Below the pieces are notes generated by a model. It ran no database searches. It was not told the DNA's origin and saw only the letters and a list, made by a program, of their open reading frames with translations. Of a DNA stretch of 64,000 nucleotides, positions 26,506 through 35,583 are shown in pieces. Positions within the stretch are counted from its first letter, which is position 1. The number at the start of each line of letters is the position of its first letter. Source of the stretch: Billgrantia pellis (GTDB taxonomy: Bacteria; Pseudomonadota; Gammaproteobacteria; Pseudomonadales; Halomonadaceae); NCBI RefSeq assembly GCF_008297955.1, contig NZ_VTPY01000005.1, forward strand, positions 372,001 to 436,000, given 5' to 3'. Both the position numbers and the translations under genes were made by a program.

Positions 26506-28338
26506 GTGGCGCTAGAAAACCGAAATACAAGTTCCTGCTCTCTGTTTTCCAGTATAAGAAAGTTATACACGCTTTTAAGCGACGAGCAGCGCCGTCGGCT
26601 GCTGTCGTTGCAAGCGCTTGTCGTATTGATGGCGTTTGCTGAGCTTTCCAGTATAGCGGCTATCGGTCCTTTTATGGCGGTGGTGGGGGATGAAAGTCAT
26701 CTTGTCGATGAGGGAGTATTGGCTGATATCTATCGTTTGTCGGGGGCTGGGGATTCCACGGTTTTTCTGTTCTGGCTGGGTCTCGGGGTAATGGGGATAC
26801 TTACGCTTGCTTCACTGATCTCTATTTTTACCACTTGGAGATTGTCGCTATACTCTCAGCAGGTGGGGGCTGAGCTTAGTACGCGTTTGTTCAAGCATTA
26901 CATGAACCAGGATTGGCTGTTTCATTCCAATGGAAGTAGTAGCGAGCTTACCAGCAAGCTTTCACAAGAGTGTCGGCGCATCAGCGATAATGTGCTTACC
27001 CCGCTGATGCAGATGAATGCCAAGATCGTGATGGCCTTGTTTGTCGTCATTGCTGTTTTTATTTTCAACCCCTGGGTGGCCGTATGTGGACTGATACTGT
27101 TTGGGACGGTCTACTGGGGGTTGTATCGCGTCGTGCGACGAAGGTTGATGAATAACGATAGAATGATCAGCGCAACCAACCGCCTGCGTTTCAAACTCAT
27201 GAACGAAGGCTTCGGTGGTATCAAGGACGCCCTGCTACTCGCGCGCCAGCCTGAGTTCAATCGTCGCTTTGAGCAATCCAGCCACCTGCTGGGGCGCGCC
27301 AAAGGTATCACCAAGGCCCTCAGCCACTCACCACGCTACCTCATGGAACTTGTCGCCTTTGGCGCAGTGATCATGCTGGTGCTTTATCTGCTGGTTACCC
27401 ACGAGGGTCATCTTGGTACGATCCTGCCGATTCTTTCCGTGTATGCCATGGCCGGCTTCAAGCTATTGCCAGCTTGCCAACAAATCTACGGAGGTCTGGC
27501 TACGGTGCGGGGCAATATCGCTTCCTTCAACAACCTGAGAGAGGACCTGGAAGCAAGTCGTCAGGAAGCGTGCGATGAACCGGGCCACAAGACGAACAAA
27601 TGGGTGCCGCGGCGTGCCATCCGTCTGGAAAACGTTACGTTTCGCTACCCGGGCAAGGAGGAGGCTGCGCTCGAAGGCATCAATCTGACGATTCCTGTCA
27701 ACGGCACTATTGGCTTGGTGGGGGCCTCCGGTTCCGGCAAGAGTACAGCCATCGATCTGCTCCTGGGGTTGATCGAGCCTGAAGAGGGCCGGCTCACATT
27801 GGATGGACATCCCGTCACCTCTGCGCGCCGCCGAGAATGGCAGAACAGTGTTGGTTTCGTGCCGCAAAACATCTTCCTGGCTGATGCGAGTATTCGTGAA
27901 AATATCGCCTTTGGGCTGCCGGCAGAGCAAATCGATGACACGAAGATCTGGAGCGCCACCCAGATGGCACATCTGGATGAACTGCTGGAGCGCTTGCCCC
28001 ATGGTCTGGAGACTCGAGTCGGCGAACGAGGGATTCAGCTCTCTGGCGGCCAACGCCAGCGTATCGGCATTGCCCGTGCGCTCTATGACGATGCCGAGGT
28101 CCTGGTGCTGGATGAGGCGACCAGTGCCTTGGACGGCATTACGGAGCGCCTGGTCATGGATGCGATTCATGCCTTCTCCGGAAAGAAAACCATCATCATG
28201 ATCGCCCATCGCCTGGCAACGGTCAGATCTTGCGGTTGTATTTACATGATGGACGCCGGGCGCGTGATCGACAGCGGTACCTACGATGATCTGGTGAGGC
28301 GGAACAAAACGTTCCGGCAAATGGCGGAGCACGCTTGA
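26506..28338 (+). CDS. ABC exporter, fused permease and ATPase (PglK-like)
   Basis: A 610-residue half transporter. Residues 35-330 hold six hydrophobic segments; the ATPase domain has Walker A GASGSGKST, the Q-loop FVPQNIFL, signature LSGGQRQRIGIARAL, Walker B VLVLDEATSALD and IAHRLAT. Overall it resembles glycan-flippase type exporters (PglK) more than lipid A exporters, but the substrate is unknown. The GTG at 26506 has AGGGGG four bases upstream. The first third is clearly richer in A and T than the neighbours, while the part from about 27180 looks like the host; this and its position between sppA and maf suggest acquisition. Confidence 0.85.
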   Translation: MALENRNTSSCSLFSSIRKLYTLLSDEQRRRLLSLQALVVLMAFAELSSIAAIGPFMAVVGDESHLVDEGVLADIYRLSGAGDSTVFLFWLGLGVMGILTLASLISIFTTWRLSLYSQQVGAELSTRLFKHYMNQDWLFHSNGSSSELTSKLSQECRRISDNVLTPLMQMNAKIVMALFVVIAVFIFNPWVAVCGLILFGTVYWGLYRVVRRRLMNNDRMISATNRLRFKLMNEGFGGIKDALLLARQPEFNRRFEQSSHLLGRAKGITKALSHSPRYLMELVAFGAVIMLVLYLLVTHEGHLGTILPILSVYAMAGFKLLPACQQIYGGLATVRGNIASFNNLREDLEASRQEACDEPGHKTNKWVPRRAIRLENVTFRYPGKEEAALEGINLTIPVNGTIGLVGASGSGKSTAIDLLLGLIEPEEGRLTLDGHPVTSARRREWQNSVGFVPQNIFLADASIRENIAFGLPAEQIDDTKIWSATQMAHLDELLERLPHGLETRVGERGIQLSGGQRQRIGIARALYDDAEVLVLDEATSALDGITERLVMDAIHAFSGKKTIIMIAHRLATVRSCGCIYMMDAGRVIDSGTYDDLVRRNKTFRQMAEHA

Positions 28339-28418
28339 TCGACTTTGATAACACTGTCTGCAGGAAGTGTGCACTATGCCTGCATGGGAAAGGTTTGGCT
28401 AAATAAAGTTAAATAAAA

Positions 28419-28467
28419 AACGACCCGTCACAACAATGGGGGTAGGCGGATTCGTGTCAGGGTCGTT
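28419..28467 (+). promoter_or_regulatory. Inverted repeat before the unknown islet gene
   Basis: AACGACCC and GGGTCGTT are perfect eight-base arms separated by 33 bases, ending 20 bases before the ATG at 28488. An A-rich run precedes the first arm. It could be an attenuator, an operator or a minus-strand terminator. Confidence 0.35.
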
Positions 28468-28487
28468 ATGCGCAGGAGAACGGGGCG

Positions 28488-29444
28488 ATGTTGAAAAACA
28501 AGACCAAAAAAATAATAAAAAGAGCTTTCAGGAAAACTGGGCTGGAAGTAAGAAGAGTGGCGGAGGCGAAGTTTTTCGACCTTTCTGAGGATAAGGGCCA
28601 TCCGCTGGAGGCCGTCTATGCTGCGCGTGGAAAGCCATGTCTGGTGAAAGTTTCCTTGTCTCGGCTGGTGACGTTCGGGTACGGCGCGTTCTCGCTGGAA
28701 ACGGGCGGTGGGCATCCGTTTCTGAAGACGCTTGAAGAATACAAGAAAAACCCCGTCATGTCGGAGAGGGAATCGTCACTATGTCGATTCTATGAGCTCT
28801 TTCGTCCGGCTTCGGCAAGCGAGTTGATGGGGCTGTCACAGCCTAGCTTTTCAAGATTGAATGAGCTATCGGCGCTTGAGGCTCCGCCGCTGTGGGCATG
28901 GGAGTCTCCTGAAGAATATGGTTCCTACATAAAAAGCATTCATCAGAAGGAGGATATAGAACAAGGGGCAAGATTTGGTGCTTTTGTTGGGGGGAGCCAA
29001 TTCGGACCCGTCGAAACGAGAAAGCTGGCTGTCGAGTATTGTCGTTTGACGCGATTGTACGATTCGATCAGGGCGTATGGTTTCAGAGCCGATAGGTGTG
29101 AGCCCATGACGGGGGTGGCCATGGTCAACGGGAGCGAATGGTTGATAACCGTTTCAACGGGGCAGCACCGTATCGCATGCATGGCCGCTCTGGGCTATGA
29201 CTCCGCCATCATTAAGTTACAGCCGACAAAGGCGCCAGCAGGGCTAATGCTGAGGTCATGCCACCGTCATTTTCCTACCGTGCTGAATGGCTTTCACACA
29301 GAGGAAGAGGCGCTTGAGATATTCGATAGGTTAATATCCAAGAAGCCGCCCAGGGCGGCCCACAAGTGGCTGGCTTATTGTGCTCATGGCGACGCAGTTG
29401 AGCCTGTGGTCGAAAGGAATCAATTGAGTGCCTTTCCCTGTTAG
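28488..29444 (+). CDS. Unknown protein with a ParB-like GQHR motif
   Basis: I do not recognise this 318-residue protein as a whole. It has a very basic N-terminus (KNKTKKIIKRAFRK), no signal peptide and no clear membrane helix. Near residue 225 it has TGQHRIACMAALGY, resembling the GxHR motif of ParB/sulfiredoxin-like domains, preceded by a hydrophobic strand as in that fold. The DNA is AT-richer than the region. GGAG lies upstream of the ATG. It follows the ABC exporter by 149 bases on the same strand, so the two may work together. Proteins with such domains do occur near surface-polysaccharide genes, but that link is an inference. Confidence 0.75.
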   Translation: MLKNKTKKIIKRAFRKTGLEVRRVAEAKFFDLSEDKGHPLEAVYAARGKPCLVKVSLSRLVTFGYGAFSLETGGGHPFLKTLEEYKKNPVMSERESSLCRFYELFRPASASELMGLSQPSFSRLNELSALEAPPLWAWESPEEYGSYIKSIHQKEDIEQGARFGAFVGGSQFGPVETRKLAVEYCRLTRLYDSIRAYGFRADRCEPMTGVAMVNGSEWLITVSTGQHRIACMAALGYDSAIIKLQPTKAPAGLMLRSCHRHFPTVLNGFHTEEEALEIFDRLISKKPPRAAHKWLAYCAHGDAVEPVVERNQLSAFPC

Positions 29445-29497
29445 GCATGTGTTCTGTCCCGGTTGGCAACGCAAGGCGCGCCGCGAGATATGCCGGT

Positions 29498-30094
29498 CTA
29501 GGGTCGTAGCGGGTCCAGGCCGGCCTCGCGCAGCAGTTCGCACAGCCGGATCAGCGGCAAGCCGATCAGGGTGTTGGGGTCGTCCCCTTCGAGCTTTTCG
29601 AACAGGGCGATACCCAGCCCCTCCATGCGAAAGCTGCCGGCACTGTCGAGCGGCTGTTCGTGCTGCACGTAGTGGCCAATCTCTGCGTCGCTGAGTTGTC
29701 GGAACACCACATCGTAGCGCTCATGACAGACCCGATGGCGTCCGTTGCGCGTATCAATGAGGGCCAGCCCGGTAAGAAAGGTGACGCGGCGGCCCGAGAA
29801 GCGCATCAATTGGGCGCAGGCCGTAGCGGAGTCGCCGGGCTTGCCGAGCACTTCGCCGTCGAACACTGCGACCTGATCCGACCCAATCACCAGGTGGTCG
29901 GGATGATTCTCTGCCACGCGGTTTGCCTTGGACAAAGCCAGCCGATGCACCAGCGATTCGGGGGGCTCGCCGGGATGCGGGGTTTCGTCGATATCGGGGC
30001 TGACCCAGGCATAGGGCAGGCCAAGGCGATCGAGAAGCTGGCGGCGCCAGCGCGAGCCGGAGGCGAGTACGAGGCGAGAATCCGGGCGAGGCAT
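29498..30094 (-). CDS. Maf/YceF-type nucleotide pyrophosphatase
   Basis: House-cleaning pyrophosphatase of the Maf family; the YceF branch hydrolyses 7-methyl-GTP. The 198-residue protein begins RLVLASGSRWRRQLL, then SPDIDETPHPGE, VIGSDQVAVFDGEVLGKP and the late DPNTLIGLPL loop, all family signatures. The ATG at 30094 has AGGAG upstream; the frame extends to 30211 without likeness. Divergent from yceD-rpmF-plsX, which supports the YceF subtype, since yceF adjoins yceD in E. coli. Confidence 0.92.
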   Translation of the reverse strand: MPRPDSRLVLASGSRWRRQLLDRLGLPYAWVSPDIDETPHPGEPPESLVHRLALSKANRVAENHPDHLVIGSDQVAVFDGEVLGKPGDSATACAQLMRFSGRRVTFLTGLALIDTRNGRHRVCHERYDVVFRQLSDAEIGHYVQHEQPLDSAGSFRMEGLGIALFEKLEGDDPNTLIGLPLIRLCELLREAGLDPLRP

Positions 30095-30220
30095 GGGGCG
30101 CTCCTGTGGGTCGATTGAGGGCCGGTGGCACGGCACGGGCCCGTTAGCCGGTAGGCTATTGTAACCCGCTGACAAGGCGGCTTTGACAGGGGCAAGGGGA
30201 GTGCCTATCATTGCGCGCCT

Positions 30221-30748
30221 ATGTTGACCTCAAGACTTCCCCACAGGGTCGAGCCCTACCGGCTCGCAGCCCGCTCCGAAAGCCTCGCTGGTCTGATGGC
30301 ACTCGAGGACTTCGAGCGTCTCGCGGAGCAGGTTGGCCGCCAGGCCGGCGATTGCCGCGTATGGCTCGGTTTCGGTGTCGATGCCCAAGGGCGGCGCGAG
30401 ATTCGCGGCCGCCTCGAGGCTGAGCTGCAACTGCCTTGCCGGCGTTGCCTCGAGCCGCTGGCGCAGCATGTCGAAAGCGAGTTCCTGCTGGGCATGGTCA
30501 CGAGCGACGCTCTGGCGGCAGAGCTGCCGAGCACCCACGAGCCGGTGCTGGTGGAAAACGAACAGCTGAACCTGCTGGCGGTGGTCGAGGACGAACTGAT
30601 CCTCAGCCTCCCCCAGGTGGTTTACCACGACGAGGCCCAGTGCGGCGTCTCGCGCGACCAGCTGAGCAGCGGCGAGGAGGCCGAATCGACCGAGCCGACT
30701 CGCGTCAGTCCTTTCGAGGTGCTGCGTCGCCTCAAGGGCAAACCCTGA
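30221..30748 (+). CDS. yceD: YceD family (DUF177) protein
   Basis: A 175-residue protein of the YceD/DUF177 family, which accompanies rpmF across bacteria and is linked to 23S rRNA and ribosome assembly. The conserved LPCRRCLEPL pair of Cys is at about residues 73-76, and an acidic C-terminal stretch precedes the closing SPFEVLRRLK. No clear ribosome binding site precedes the ATG. The downstream gene rpmF starts 30 bases later. Confidence 0.9.
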   Translation: MLTSRLPHRVEPYRLAARSESLAGLMALEDFERLAEQVGRQAGDCRVWLGFGVDAQGRREIRGRLEAELQLPCRRCLEPLAQHVESEFLLGMVTSDALAAELPSTHEPVLVENEQLNLLAVVEDELILSLPQVVYHDEAQCGVSRDQLSSGEEAESTEPTRVSPFEVLRRLKGKP

Positions 30749-30778
30749 TTCTTTATCGTCTCACTTCGGAGTGACACC

Positions 30779-30949
30779 ATGGCAGTTCAACAGAACCGTA
30801 AGACTCGTTCCAAGCGCGGCATGCGTCGTAGCCACGACGCCCTGAGCGCCCCGACCCTGTCCCAGGACAAGGAAACCGGTACCACTCATCTGCGTCACCA
30901 TGTCTCTCCCGATGGTTTCTATCGCGGCCGTAAGATCGTCGACGCCTGA
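30779..30949 (+). CDS. rpmF: 50S ribosomal protein L32
   Basis: A 56-residue protein beginning [20 protein letters not shown] and ending in [15 protein letters not shown], both diagnostic of proteobacterial L32. GGAG lies nine bases before the ATG. It is a short gene, easily missed, between yceD and plsX in the usual order. Confidence 0.97.
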   Translation: MAVQQNRKTRSKRGMRRSHDALSAPTLSQDKETGTTHLRHHVSPDGFYRGRKIVDA

Positions 30950-30978
30950 GCCGATTCGCTGTCGATGACGTCCGGCCC

Positions 30979-32016
30979 GTGACCGTGCGGATCGCCATCG
31001 ACGCGATGGGCGGAGACGCGGGGCCTCGCGCTGTCGTACAGGGCGCGGCAGCTGCGGTGCAGGCCTGGCCTGGCTTGAGCATCGACCTGTTCGGCCCTCG
31101 CGACCAGCTGCAAACCGAGCTGATGAGCCTGCCGCGGCACCTTGCCGTGGCCGGCTCGCGTCTGTTCGTGCGCCACGCGCCGGAAACGATCCGTCAGGAT
31201 CAGCGCCCGTCCGATGCCTTGCGGCGAGGTGGCGATACCAGCATGGCGCACATGTTGGCCCATGTCGCGGAGGGCGGTGCCATGGCCGGGGTCAGTGCCG
31301 GCAACACCGGTGCCCTGATGGCGTTGGCCCGGCGCGAGCTGGGCATGGTGGCTGGTATACCGCGTCCCGCGATATGCACCGCCATTCCGACCCGAGGCGA
31401 CGGACGCTGTTATCTGCTGGATCTTGGCGCCAATGTCGATGCCGACGCCGAGCGACTGGTGGATTTCGCCCACATGGGCGACATCATGGCACGCCATGTG
31501 GATGGGCTGGGCGCTCCTCGGGTCGCGCTCCTCAACGTGGGTAGCGAGGGGACCAAGGGCAGCGCCACGGTACGCGAGGCAGATGCCTGGCTGAGCGAGT
31601 CGGAGGCGTTGAACTATCGCGGCTTCATCGAGGGTGACGGCATCTTTGCCGGCGCCGCCGACGTGGTGGTCTGCGACGGCTTCGTCGGCAATGCGGTACT
31701 CAAGGCCAGCGAAGGCTTGGCGCGCATGTTGATCGAGCGCGTGCAGGCAACTTTCGAGTCGCACTGGAGCAGCCGCCTGGTAGGAGTGTTGGCCAGGCCG
31801 GCGTTGCGAAGGCTGAAGGGCGAGCTGGACCCGGTGCGCTACAATGGCGCCAGCCTGTTGGGACTCGACGGTATCGTGATCAAGAGCCATGGTAGTGCCG
31901 ATGCCACGGGCTTTTCCTATGCTGTGCTGCGTGCGGCCCAGGAGGTCAGCCGGGACTTGCCGGCCCGTCTCGCTCGCGAGCTGGGCGCTCGCCAGCACAG
32001 AACTCAACAAGAGTAA
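30979..32016 (+). CDS. plsX: Phosphate acyltransferase PlsX
   Basis: Converts acyl-ACP to acyl-phosphate for PlsY, linking fatty acid and phospholipid synthesis. The 345 residues start with [13 protein letters not shown] and include [10 protein letters not shown] and [14 protein letters not shown]. The start is a GTG with no strong ribosome binding site, chosen because it gives the family N-terminus exactly. The stop overlaps the first possible fabD ATG (TAATG). Confidence 0.96.
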   Translation: MTVRIAIDAMGGDAGPRAVVQGAAAAVQAWPGLSIDLFGPRDQLQTELMSLPRHLAVAGSRLFVRHAPETIRQDQRPSDALRRGGDTSMAHMLAHVAEGGAMAGVSAGNTGALMALARRELGMVAGIPRPAICTAIPTRGDGRCYLLDLGANVDADAERLVDFAHMGDIMARHVDGLGAPRVALLNVGSEGTKGSATVREADAWLSESEALNYRGFIEGDGIFAGAADVVVCDGFVGNAVLKASEGLARMLIERVQATFESHWSSRLVGVLARPALRRLKGELDPVRYNGASLLGLDGIVIKSHGSADATGFSYAVLRAAQEVSRDLPARLARELGARQHRTQQE

Positions 32017-32027
32017 TGGTGAACGAC

Positions 32028-32981
32028 ATGACTCAACCCCTTGCCCTCGTCTTTCCCGGACAGGGCTCCCAGCAAGTTGGCATGTTGCGGGAGCTGGCGG
32101 AGCGCTACAGCGTCGTCCGGACGACATTCGAGGAGGCAGCCGATGCGCTGGGCTATGACCTGTGGAAGGTCGTCCAGGAGGGGCCCGAAGAAGCGCTCAA
32201 TGCGACTGCCTGCACGCAACCGGCGCTGCTGACGGCAAGTGTCGCCATTTGGCGCGTATGGCAGGAGCTCGAAGGGCCGCGGCCCGGCGCCATGGCCGGA
32301 CACAGCCTCGGCGAATACAGCGCCATGGTCTGCGCCGGTGTCATGGGATTTGCCGACGGCGTACGCCTTGTGCGGCTGCGCGGCGAAGCGATGCAGGAGG
32401 CCGTGCCGCTCGGCCAGGGAGGCATGGCGGCCATCCTGGGGCTTGATGACGTCACCGTTGAAACGGTCTGTCACGAGGCCGCGCAAAATGATGTCGTGGC
32501 AGCAGTGAACTACAATGCCCCGGGGCAGGTGGTGATTGCCGGCGGCAAGGCTGCCGTCGAGCGGGCCATTGCGCTGTGTCAGGAGGCCGGTGCCAAGCGT
32601 GCCATGCCGTTGCCGGTGTCGGTGCCCTCGCACTGCGCCCTGATGCGGCCTGCTGCGGAGCGACTCAAGGCGGCGATGGCCGACCTTGAGATGCGTCCGC
32701 CTCGCTATACCGTTTACCAAAACGTCGACGCCCAGGCGCATGCCGACGTCGAGACGCTGCGGACGCGGTTGGTCGAGCAGCTCTATCAGCCGGTACGCTG
32801 GACTTCCTGTATGGAGGCAATGTCGGCTGGCGGTGCCCAGGTGTTTATTGAATGTGGCCCGGGCAAGGTGCTCACCGGCCTTGGCAAGCGCACCATCAAA
32901 GGCAGCAAGGGGCTGGCGGTCAATGACCCCGACAGCCTCGAGGCCGCTCTGGAGCTGGCACGCGAGACCGCCGGCCAGTAA
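32028..32981 (+). CDS. fabD: Malonyl-CoA:ACP transacylase
   Basis: Loads malonyl groups on acyl carrier protein. The 317-residue protein has FPGQGSQQVGM at the N-terminus, GHSLGEYSAM with the nucleophile Ser near residue 91, the His in SVPSHCALM and the terminal ECGPGKVLTGL. The ATG at 32028 gives the usual MTQ start and has GGTGA five bases upstream; the ATG at 32016, overlapping the plsX stop, would add four residues. Confidence 0.96.
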   Translation: MTQPLALVFPGQGSQQVGMLRELAERYSVVRTTFEEAADALGYDLWKVVQEGPEEALNATACTQPALLTASVAIWRVWQELEGPRPGAMAGHSLGEYSAMVCAGVMGFADGVRLVRLRGEAMQEAVPLGQGGMAAILGLDDVTVETVCHEAAQNDVVAAVNYNAPGQVVIAGGKAAVERAIALCQEAGAKRAMPLPVSVPSHCALMRPAAERLKAAMADLEMRPPRYTVYQNVDAQAHADVETLRTRLVEQLYQPVRWTSCMEAMSAGGAQVFIECGPGKVLTGLGKRTIKGSKGLAVNDPDSLEAALELARETAGQ

Positions 32982-33039
32982 TTGCGATGCGGGGACGCAT
33001 GCCCCCGAGACTCAACAGCACACCAGCGGAAACGGAATT

Positions 33040-33783
33040 ATGACGAGCGAACGCAGAATCGCCTTGGTCACCGGCGCCAGTCGCGGCATCGGTCGCGCCA
33101 TTGCCCATGAGCTGGGCCGCCAGGGGCGCGTGGTGGTCGGTACCGCGACCACGGAATCCGGCGCCGCACGGATCGACGAGGACCTGCGCACGAACGGTAT
33201 CGAGGGCGCCGGGCGCGCCCTCGACGTGACCGATCAGGCTAGCGTCGATGCGCTGATCAAGGCGATCACCGACGAGTTCGGTGCGCCGACCGTTCTGGTC
33301 AACAATGCCGGCATCACGCGGGATAACCTGCTGATGCGCATGAAGGAAGACGAATGGGATTCGGTGCTCGACACCAATCTCAAGTCCGTCTACCGCGTTA
33401 CCAAGGCCTGCCTGCGCGGCATGACCCGGGCACGCTTCGGACGCATCGTCAGCATCAGTTCCGTGGTGGCGACCATGGGCAATCTCGGCCAGACCAACTA
33501 TGCTGCCGCCAAGGCGGGCATGGAAGGCTTTACGCGCGCCCTGGCGCGAGAGGTGGCGTCGCGGGCCATTACCGTCAACGCAGTGGCGCCGGGCTTCATC
33601 GCTACCGACATGACGCAGGCGCTGCCCGAAGAACAGCATCAGGCGCTTCTGACCCAGATTCCGCTGGCGCGCTTGGGCGAGCCGGAAGAGATAGCTGCCG
33701 CCGTCGGCTTCCTGACAGGGGAGAGCGCCGGCTACATCACCGGCGAAACCCTGCAAGTCAACGGTGGCATGAACATGCGTTGA
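33040..33783 (+). CDS. fabG: 3-oxoacyl-ACP reductase
   Basis: NADPH-dependent short-chain dehydrogenase that reduces 3-oxoacyl-ACP. The 247 residues contain the cofactor loop TGASRGIGRA, NNAGITRDNLL, and the catalytic Ser with YAAAKAG. The length and start are family-typical; GGAA precedes the ATG. An open frame extends far upstream into fabD but has no likeness there. It is flanked by fabD and acpP as in the E. coli fab cluster. Confidence 0.96.
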   Translation: MTSERRIALVTGASRGIGRAIAHELGRQGRVVVGTATTESGAARIDEDLRTNGIEGAGRALDVTDQASVDALIKAITDEFGAPTVLVNNAGITRDNLLMRMKEDEWDSVLDTNLKSVYRVTKACLRGMTRARFGRIVSISSVVATMGNLGQTNYAAAKAGMEGFTRALAREVASRAITVNAVAPGFIATDMTQALPEEQHQALLTQIPLARLGEPEEIAAAVGFLTGESAGYITGETLQVNGGMNMR

Positions 33784-33802
33784 AGCTGCCGCCGGTCGGC
33801 GG

Positions 33803-33829
33803 TTGCGCCGACGTGGGGGCGTCTATAAA
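33803..33829 (+). promoter_or_regulatory. Candidate acpP promoter
   Basis: TATAAA at 33824-33829 is a good -10 match; the best -35 candidate is TTGCGC at 33803 with only 15 bases between. acpP usually has its own strong promoter at this place. Confidence 0.4.
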
Positions 33830-33906
33830 CTACCCCGCAGCTTGAGTTTGCGGACCTAACGGCTGGTCATCTGAACGGCTAACTTGAACGACTGGAGTAT
33901 GTCATA

Positions 33907-34140
33907 ATGAGCACCATCGAAGAGCGCGTGAAGAAGGTTGTGGCCGAGCGCCTGAACGTCAAGGAAGAGGACATCCAGAACAGCTCCTCCTTCACCGAAG
34001 ACCTTGGCGCTGATTCCCTGGATACCGTCGAGCTGGTGATGGCGCTCGAAGAGGAATTCGATACCGAAATTCCCGATGAGGAAGCCGAGAAGATCACTAC
34101 CGTTCAGGAAGCCATTGATTACGTCAACGCCCATCAGTAA
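33907..34140 (+). CDS. acpP: Acyl carrier protein
   Basis: Carries growing acyl chains on a phosphopantetheine arm. The 77-residue acidic protein has the attachment site [14 protein letters not shown], with Ser37 modified. CTGGAG lies upstream of the ATG with a rather long gap. It is followed by a terminator-like hairpin that would let acpP be made in excess over fabF. Confidence 0.98.
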   Translation: MSTIEERVKKVVAERLNVKEEDIQNSSSFTEDLGADSLDTVELVMALEEEFDTEIPDEEAEKITTVQEAIDYVNAHQ

Positions 34141-34192
34141 GGGCGCGGTCGTCACCGCTTGCTGAGGTGAATGGGCTCTGTGAAGCCCACGG

Positions 34193-34223
34193 AAAGCCGT
34201 CCTGACTCGCAGGGCGGCTTTTT
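34193..34223 (+). terminator. Terminator/attenuator between acpP and fabF
   Basis: AAAGCCG-T-CCTG, loop ACTCG, then CAGG-G-CGGCTT followed by further T: an 11-pair stem with one G-U pair and a T-run of five. A partial read-through would set the acpP to fabF ratio. Confidence 0.8.
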
Positions 34224-34268
34224 GCGTTGTCATGGGGGCGCGGCTGCCCAAGCGGCCCGTATGTCCGG

Positions 34269-34274
34269 TATAAT
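34269..34274 (+). promoter_or_regulatory. Candidate fabF promoter -10
   Basis: A perfect TATAAT lies after the acpP terminator and 58 bases before the fabF ATG. The -35 region is weak (TGCCCA at 18-base spacing), so activity may need an activator. Confidence 0.5.
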
Positions 34275-34332
34275 GCGCGCAACGACGGCCCCTGGGATGG
34301 GCCGTGTCATCAAGTTGTCTGGAGGAATACTG

Positions 34333-35571
34333 ATGGCTCGTAGAGTTGTGGTGACCGGGCTGGGATTGGTCACGCCGGTGGGCAACACCGTCACGGAGAG
34401 CTGGGAGAATATCCTGGCCGGCAAGAGCGGCATCGCCCCTATCGAGCATTTCGATGCCACCGGCTTCAACACGCGCTTCGGAGGCTCGGTCAAAGACTTC
34501 GACATCAGTCCGTATTTGAACCCCAAGGATGCGCGCAAGATGGATCTGTTCATCCAGTACGGGGTAGCGGCGGGCGCGCAGGCCATCAGCGATGCGGGTA
34601 TCGAGTGTACCGAAGAGAACGCCGAGCGTATCGGCGTCGCCATAGGTTCCGGCATCGGGGGTCTCCCGATGATCGAGCACAATCACAATGCGCTCAACAA
34701 GGGCGGAGCACGCCGCATCTCGCCGTTCTTCGTACCCGGTTCGATCATCAACATGATCTCCGGCAACTTGGCCATTCAGCACGGCTTCCGCGGTCCCAAT
34801 ATCGCCATTACCACTGCCTGCACCACCGGTACCCACAACATCGGCTATAGCGCGCGTACGATTGCCTACGGTGACGCCGACGTAATGATTTGCGGCGGTG
34901 CCGAAATGGCGACCACGCCGCTGGGCCTGGGCGGTTTCTCGGCCGCACGTGCACTGTCGACCCGTAACGACGATCCACAAGCCGCCAGCCGGCCGTGGGA
35001 TCGCGATCGCGATGGGTTCGTGCTCTCCGATGGCGCCGGTATTCTCGTGCTCGAGGAGTACGAGCATGCCAAGGCGCGCGGGGCACGCATCTACGCCGAG
35101 CTGACCGGCTTCGGCATGAGTGACGATGCCTTTCACATGACCGCGCCGCCCGAGGACGGCAGCGGGGCGGCACTGTCCATGCGCAATGCCATACGCGATG
35201 CAGGCCTGGATCCATCCGGCATCCACTACATCAATGCGCATGGCACCTCGACGCCTGCTGGCGACCTGGCCGAGACCCGTGCGGTGAAAAGGGTGCTGGG
35301 CGAGGCGGCATCTTCCGTGGCGGTAAGCTCCACCAAGTCGATGATCGGTCATTTGTTGGGTGCGGCGGGAGCCGTCGAGGCAGTCTTCTGCGTCCTGGCG
35401 ATTCGCGACCAAGTCGCACCGCCAACCATCAACCTGGACAATCCCCAGGAGGGCTGCGATCTCGATTATGTGCCGCACAATGCCCGCGAAATGAAGATTG
35501 ACGTAGCGCTGTCCAATTCGTTCGGCTTCGGCGGCACCAATGGCACCCTGGTCTTTTCCAGGCTGCGCTGA
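34333..35571 (+). CDS. fabF: 3-oxoacyl-ACP synthase II
   Basis: Condensing enzyme that elongates fatty acids, important for unsaturated chains and membrane fluidity. The 412 residues have the Cys-His-His triad: TACTTGTHN (Cys near 164), [11 protein letters not shown] and [20 protein letters not shown] precedes the ATG at 34333, which gives the family start [11 protein letters not shown]; the upstream open frame covers the acpP terminator and is not coding. Confidence 0.97.
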   Translation: MARRVVVTGLGLVTPVGNTVTESWENILAGKSGIAPIEHFDATGFNTRFGGSVKDFDISPYLNPKDARKMDLFIQYGVAAGAQAISDAGIECTEENAERIGVAIGSGIGGLPMIEHNHNALNKGGARRISPFFVPGSIINMISGNLAIQHGFRGPNIAITTACTTGTHNIGYSARTIAYGDADVMICGGAEMATTPLGLGGFSAARALSTRNDDPQAASRPWDRDRDGFVLSDGAGILVLEEYEHAKARGARIYAELTGFGMSDDAFHMTAPPEDGSGAALSMRNAIRDAGLDPSGIHYINAHGTSTPAGDLAETRAVKRVLGEAASSVAVSSTKSMIGHLLGAAGAVEAVFCVLAIRDQVAPPTINLDNPQEGCDLDYVPHNAREMKIDVALSNSFGFGGTNGTLVFSRLR

Positions 35572-35583
35572 ACGGTATTGGTG

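Noticed and set aside
26427..26642. A 71-codon frame at the start of the exporter
   Set aside because: Overlaps the exporter start out of frame and has no likeness or ribosome binding site.
34171..34332. Upstream extension of fabF
   Set aside because: It would translate through the acpP terminator; GGAGGAA before 34333 marks the true start.
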